Below, piece after piece: positions 5,551 to 6,543 of a stretch of DNA of 6,543 nucleotides (within the stretch, counting starts at the first letter, position 1; every line of letters starts with the position of its first letter). The translations under genes were made by a program, and so were the position numbers. Source of the stretch: Acidobacteriota bacterium (GTDB taxonomy: Bacteria; Acidobacteriota; Terriglobia; UBA7540); contig JAKASC010000136.1 in NCBI GenBank assembly GCA_021828245.1, forward strand, positions 1 through 6,543, read 5' to 3'. The notes beneath the pieces were generated by a model. It did not search any database. It had not been told where the DNA came from and was given only the letters and a program-made list of their open reading frames with translations.

Positions 5551-5557
5551 AAGGAGG
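5551..5557 (+). promoter_or_regulatory. Strong ribosome binding site of the TonB-dependent receptor
   Basis: AAGGAGG, 7 bases before the ATG at 5565. It is a near-perfect match to the anti-Shine-Dalgarno sequence and settles the receptor start. Confidence 0.85.
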
Positions 5558-5564
5558 CAGTGCG

Positions 5565-6543
5565 ATGAAAATCCAACGATTCATCAGCGGTTTGTCACTG
5601 GTCGTGTTGGCCATCATGCTGACGGGTGTGCGGCTCTCAGCGCAGAACGCCAATAGCGGTGAGATTAGGGGGATTGTTCGTGATCCGTCAGGCGCCGTGG
5701 TGCCCGGCGTAACGATCAAGATCGCGAATGTTCAGACCGGTGTCATTACCTCCACCAGGACGAACGGGGCCGGGCTGTACGATGTTCCGTTCCTATCGCC
5801 GGGCGACTACACCCTTACCTTCTCGAAAAATGGCTTTCGGGATTTGGTGCGCAAAGGCATTGTCCTTCAGATCCAGACTCTGGAAATTGATGCCACCCTT
5901 CAACTGGGTTCCACAACCCAGAAAGTCGAGGTGAATGCCGCGGCGCCGCTCGTCCAAACCCAAACTACTGGGCAGCGGGTGAACCTTAGCACCCGCGCCA
6001 TTGACGCTGCGCCGATCGTCGGCACCGACTGGCGTGCGGAGATGATGCAGCTTATTCCCGGCGTCAACACGGGCGGAGGGACAGGGATGGCTGGTCCCGG
6101 CCAACAATCAGGAATTAACGGCACCCAGGGATACAATATCAATTTTCTGACGGACGGCTCTGCCTCTACTGACCCGAGGGATTTCAACAATAGTAACAAC
6201 ATCCTGCCGATTGATTCCATCGCCGAAGTCAGCATCAATTCGAGCAACGCCGCTGCGCAATATGGCAACGGTCTCACGTCCATCAACGTGATTACCAAGA
6301 GTGGAACGAATCAATGGCATGGCAGCGCGTATGAATTCATTCAGAATACAGCGCTCAACGCCCGGGGCTTCTACAATCAGTCGGGGCCGAAGTCGGTGGA
6401 ACACTGGAACGACTACGGCGCCAGCCTGGGAGGGCCGATCAAGAGAAACAAAGCTTTTTTCTTCTTCAACTATCAGCGCAATCCCTCGACAACGCCGACC
6501 GCGGGACTCTACAGTTACCCTACCGCCGCCATGGAAGCCGGGA
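5565..6543 (+). CDS. TonB-dependent receptor, Oar-like, with carboxypeptidase-regulatory-like domain (3' end outside window)
   Basis: An outer-membrane receptor or transporter driven by TonB-ExbBD; the substrate is unknown. The first 326 codons are present and the frame is still open at the window edge; full members usually run to about 1000-1200 residues. Residues 1-26 are a signal peptide (basic MKIQR, hydrophobic core, likely cut after LSA). Residues about 32-115 are the Ig-like CarboxypepD_reg domain, with GEIRGIVRDPSGAVVPG (32-48), NGAGLYDVPFLSPGDYTL (67-84) and GF (90-91). Residues about 120-250 are the plug, with VEVNAAAPLVQT (121-132), LIPGVN (163-168) and INVITKSGTNQWHGS (240-254). 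Then the first barrel strands begin, with NARGFYNQ (265-272), YGASLGGPI (284-292) and KAFFFFNYQ (296-304). These are hallmark strings of Acidobacteriota Oar-like receptors. The start is fixed by AAGGAGG. It is separated from the genes before it by 1 kb, so it is probably transcribed on its own. Confidence 0.93.
   Translation, partial: MKIQRFISGLSLVVLAIMLTGVRLSAQNANSGEIRGIVRDPSGAVVPGVTIKIANVQTGVITSTRTNGAGLYDVPFLSPGDYTLTFSKNGFRDLVRKGIVLQIQTLEIDATLQLGSTTQKVEVNAAAPLVQTQTTGQRVNLSTRAIDAAPIVGTDWRAEMMQLIPGVNTGGGTGMAGPGQQSGINGTQGYNINFLTDGSASTDPRDFNNSNNILPIDSIAEVSINSSNAAAQYGNGLTSINVITKSGTNQWHGSAYEFIQNTALNARGFYNQSGPKSVEHWNDYGASLGGPIKRNKAFFFFNYQRNPSTTPTAGLYSYPTAAMEAG

Larger units (their letters stand above)
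4895..5564. other. Gene-poor region with several stem-loops, leading to the TonB receptor
   Basis: I see no recognisable protein in any frame of these 670 bases; the open frames give low-complexity, Arg- and Ser-rich products without family motifs or ribosome sites. The stretch holds several hairpins (5084-5109, 5178-5211, 5231-5269, 5415-5448, and a 6-bp stem at 5527-5541). A weak promoter-like pair, TTGGAT (5121-5126) and TATAGA (5142-5147) with a 15-base spacer, would give a leader of about 410 bases before the receptor. It could be a long regulatory leader, a small RNA, or a decayed gene. Confidence 0.4.

Noticed and set aside
5115..5568. Open frames on both strands before the receptor (5164-5568 + and 5115-5438 -)
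   Set aside because: No family motif, no ribosome site, low-complexity composition; the + frame runs through the receptor's ribosome binding site into its start codon.

Overview
The window most likely comes from a soil or sediment bacterium of the Acidobacteriota type. The reasons are the moderately GC-rich sequence, a TonB-dependent receptor of the 'Oar-like' kind (signal peptide, carboxypeptidase-regulatory-like domain, plug) that this phylum carries in many copies, and a respiratory operon in which cytochrome b6, subunit IV and cytochrome c are one protein. The phylum is inferred, not proven.

Layout. Positions 1-2998 (+) hold the 3' end of a respiratory nitrate reductase operon: the C-terminal part of NarJ (chaperone), narI (di-heme b gamma subunit), a Rieske iron-sulfur protein with a twin-arginine anchor, and a 484-residue cytochrome b6/subunit IV/cytochrome c fusion. 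narG and narH are expected just upstream, outside the window. The last three genes are tightly packed, with ATGA and TTGA start/stop overlaps. Positions 3008-4539 (-) hold a two-gene operon facing the first: an AlkA-like HhH-GPD DNA glycosylase followed by a class I SAM-dependent methyltransferase with a GTGA overlap. Only 9 bases separate the converging stop codons.

Positions 4540-5564 hold no convincing full-size gene. There is a possible 37-residue membrane peptide (4629-4742). Immediately after it lies an inverted pair of GTAG-headed palindromes (4760-4894) with the architecture of a REPIN, a REP doublet moved by RAYT-type Y1 transposases. A series of stem-loops (5084-5448) follows, which could be a structured leader or small RNA on the + strand. 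Positions 5565-6543 (+) are the first 326 codons of the TonB-dependent receptor, which runs off the window.

How it works together. NarI carries electrons from menaquinol/quinol to NarGH, while the Rieske-cytochrome b-c module is a complete small quinol:cytochrome c oxidoreductase encoded in the same transcript. The likely meaning is a nitrate-respiration module with its own bc-type complex. The cytochrome b is b6-like by haem-ligand spacing, yet it has valine where b6-type proteins carry the cysteine that binds haem cn. The repair/methyltransferase pair and the receptor are unrelated neighbours.
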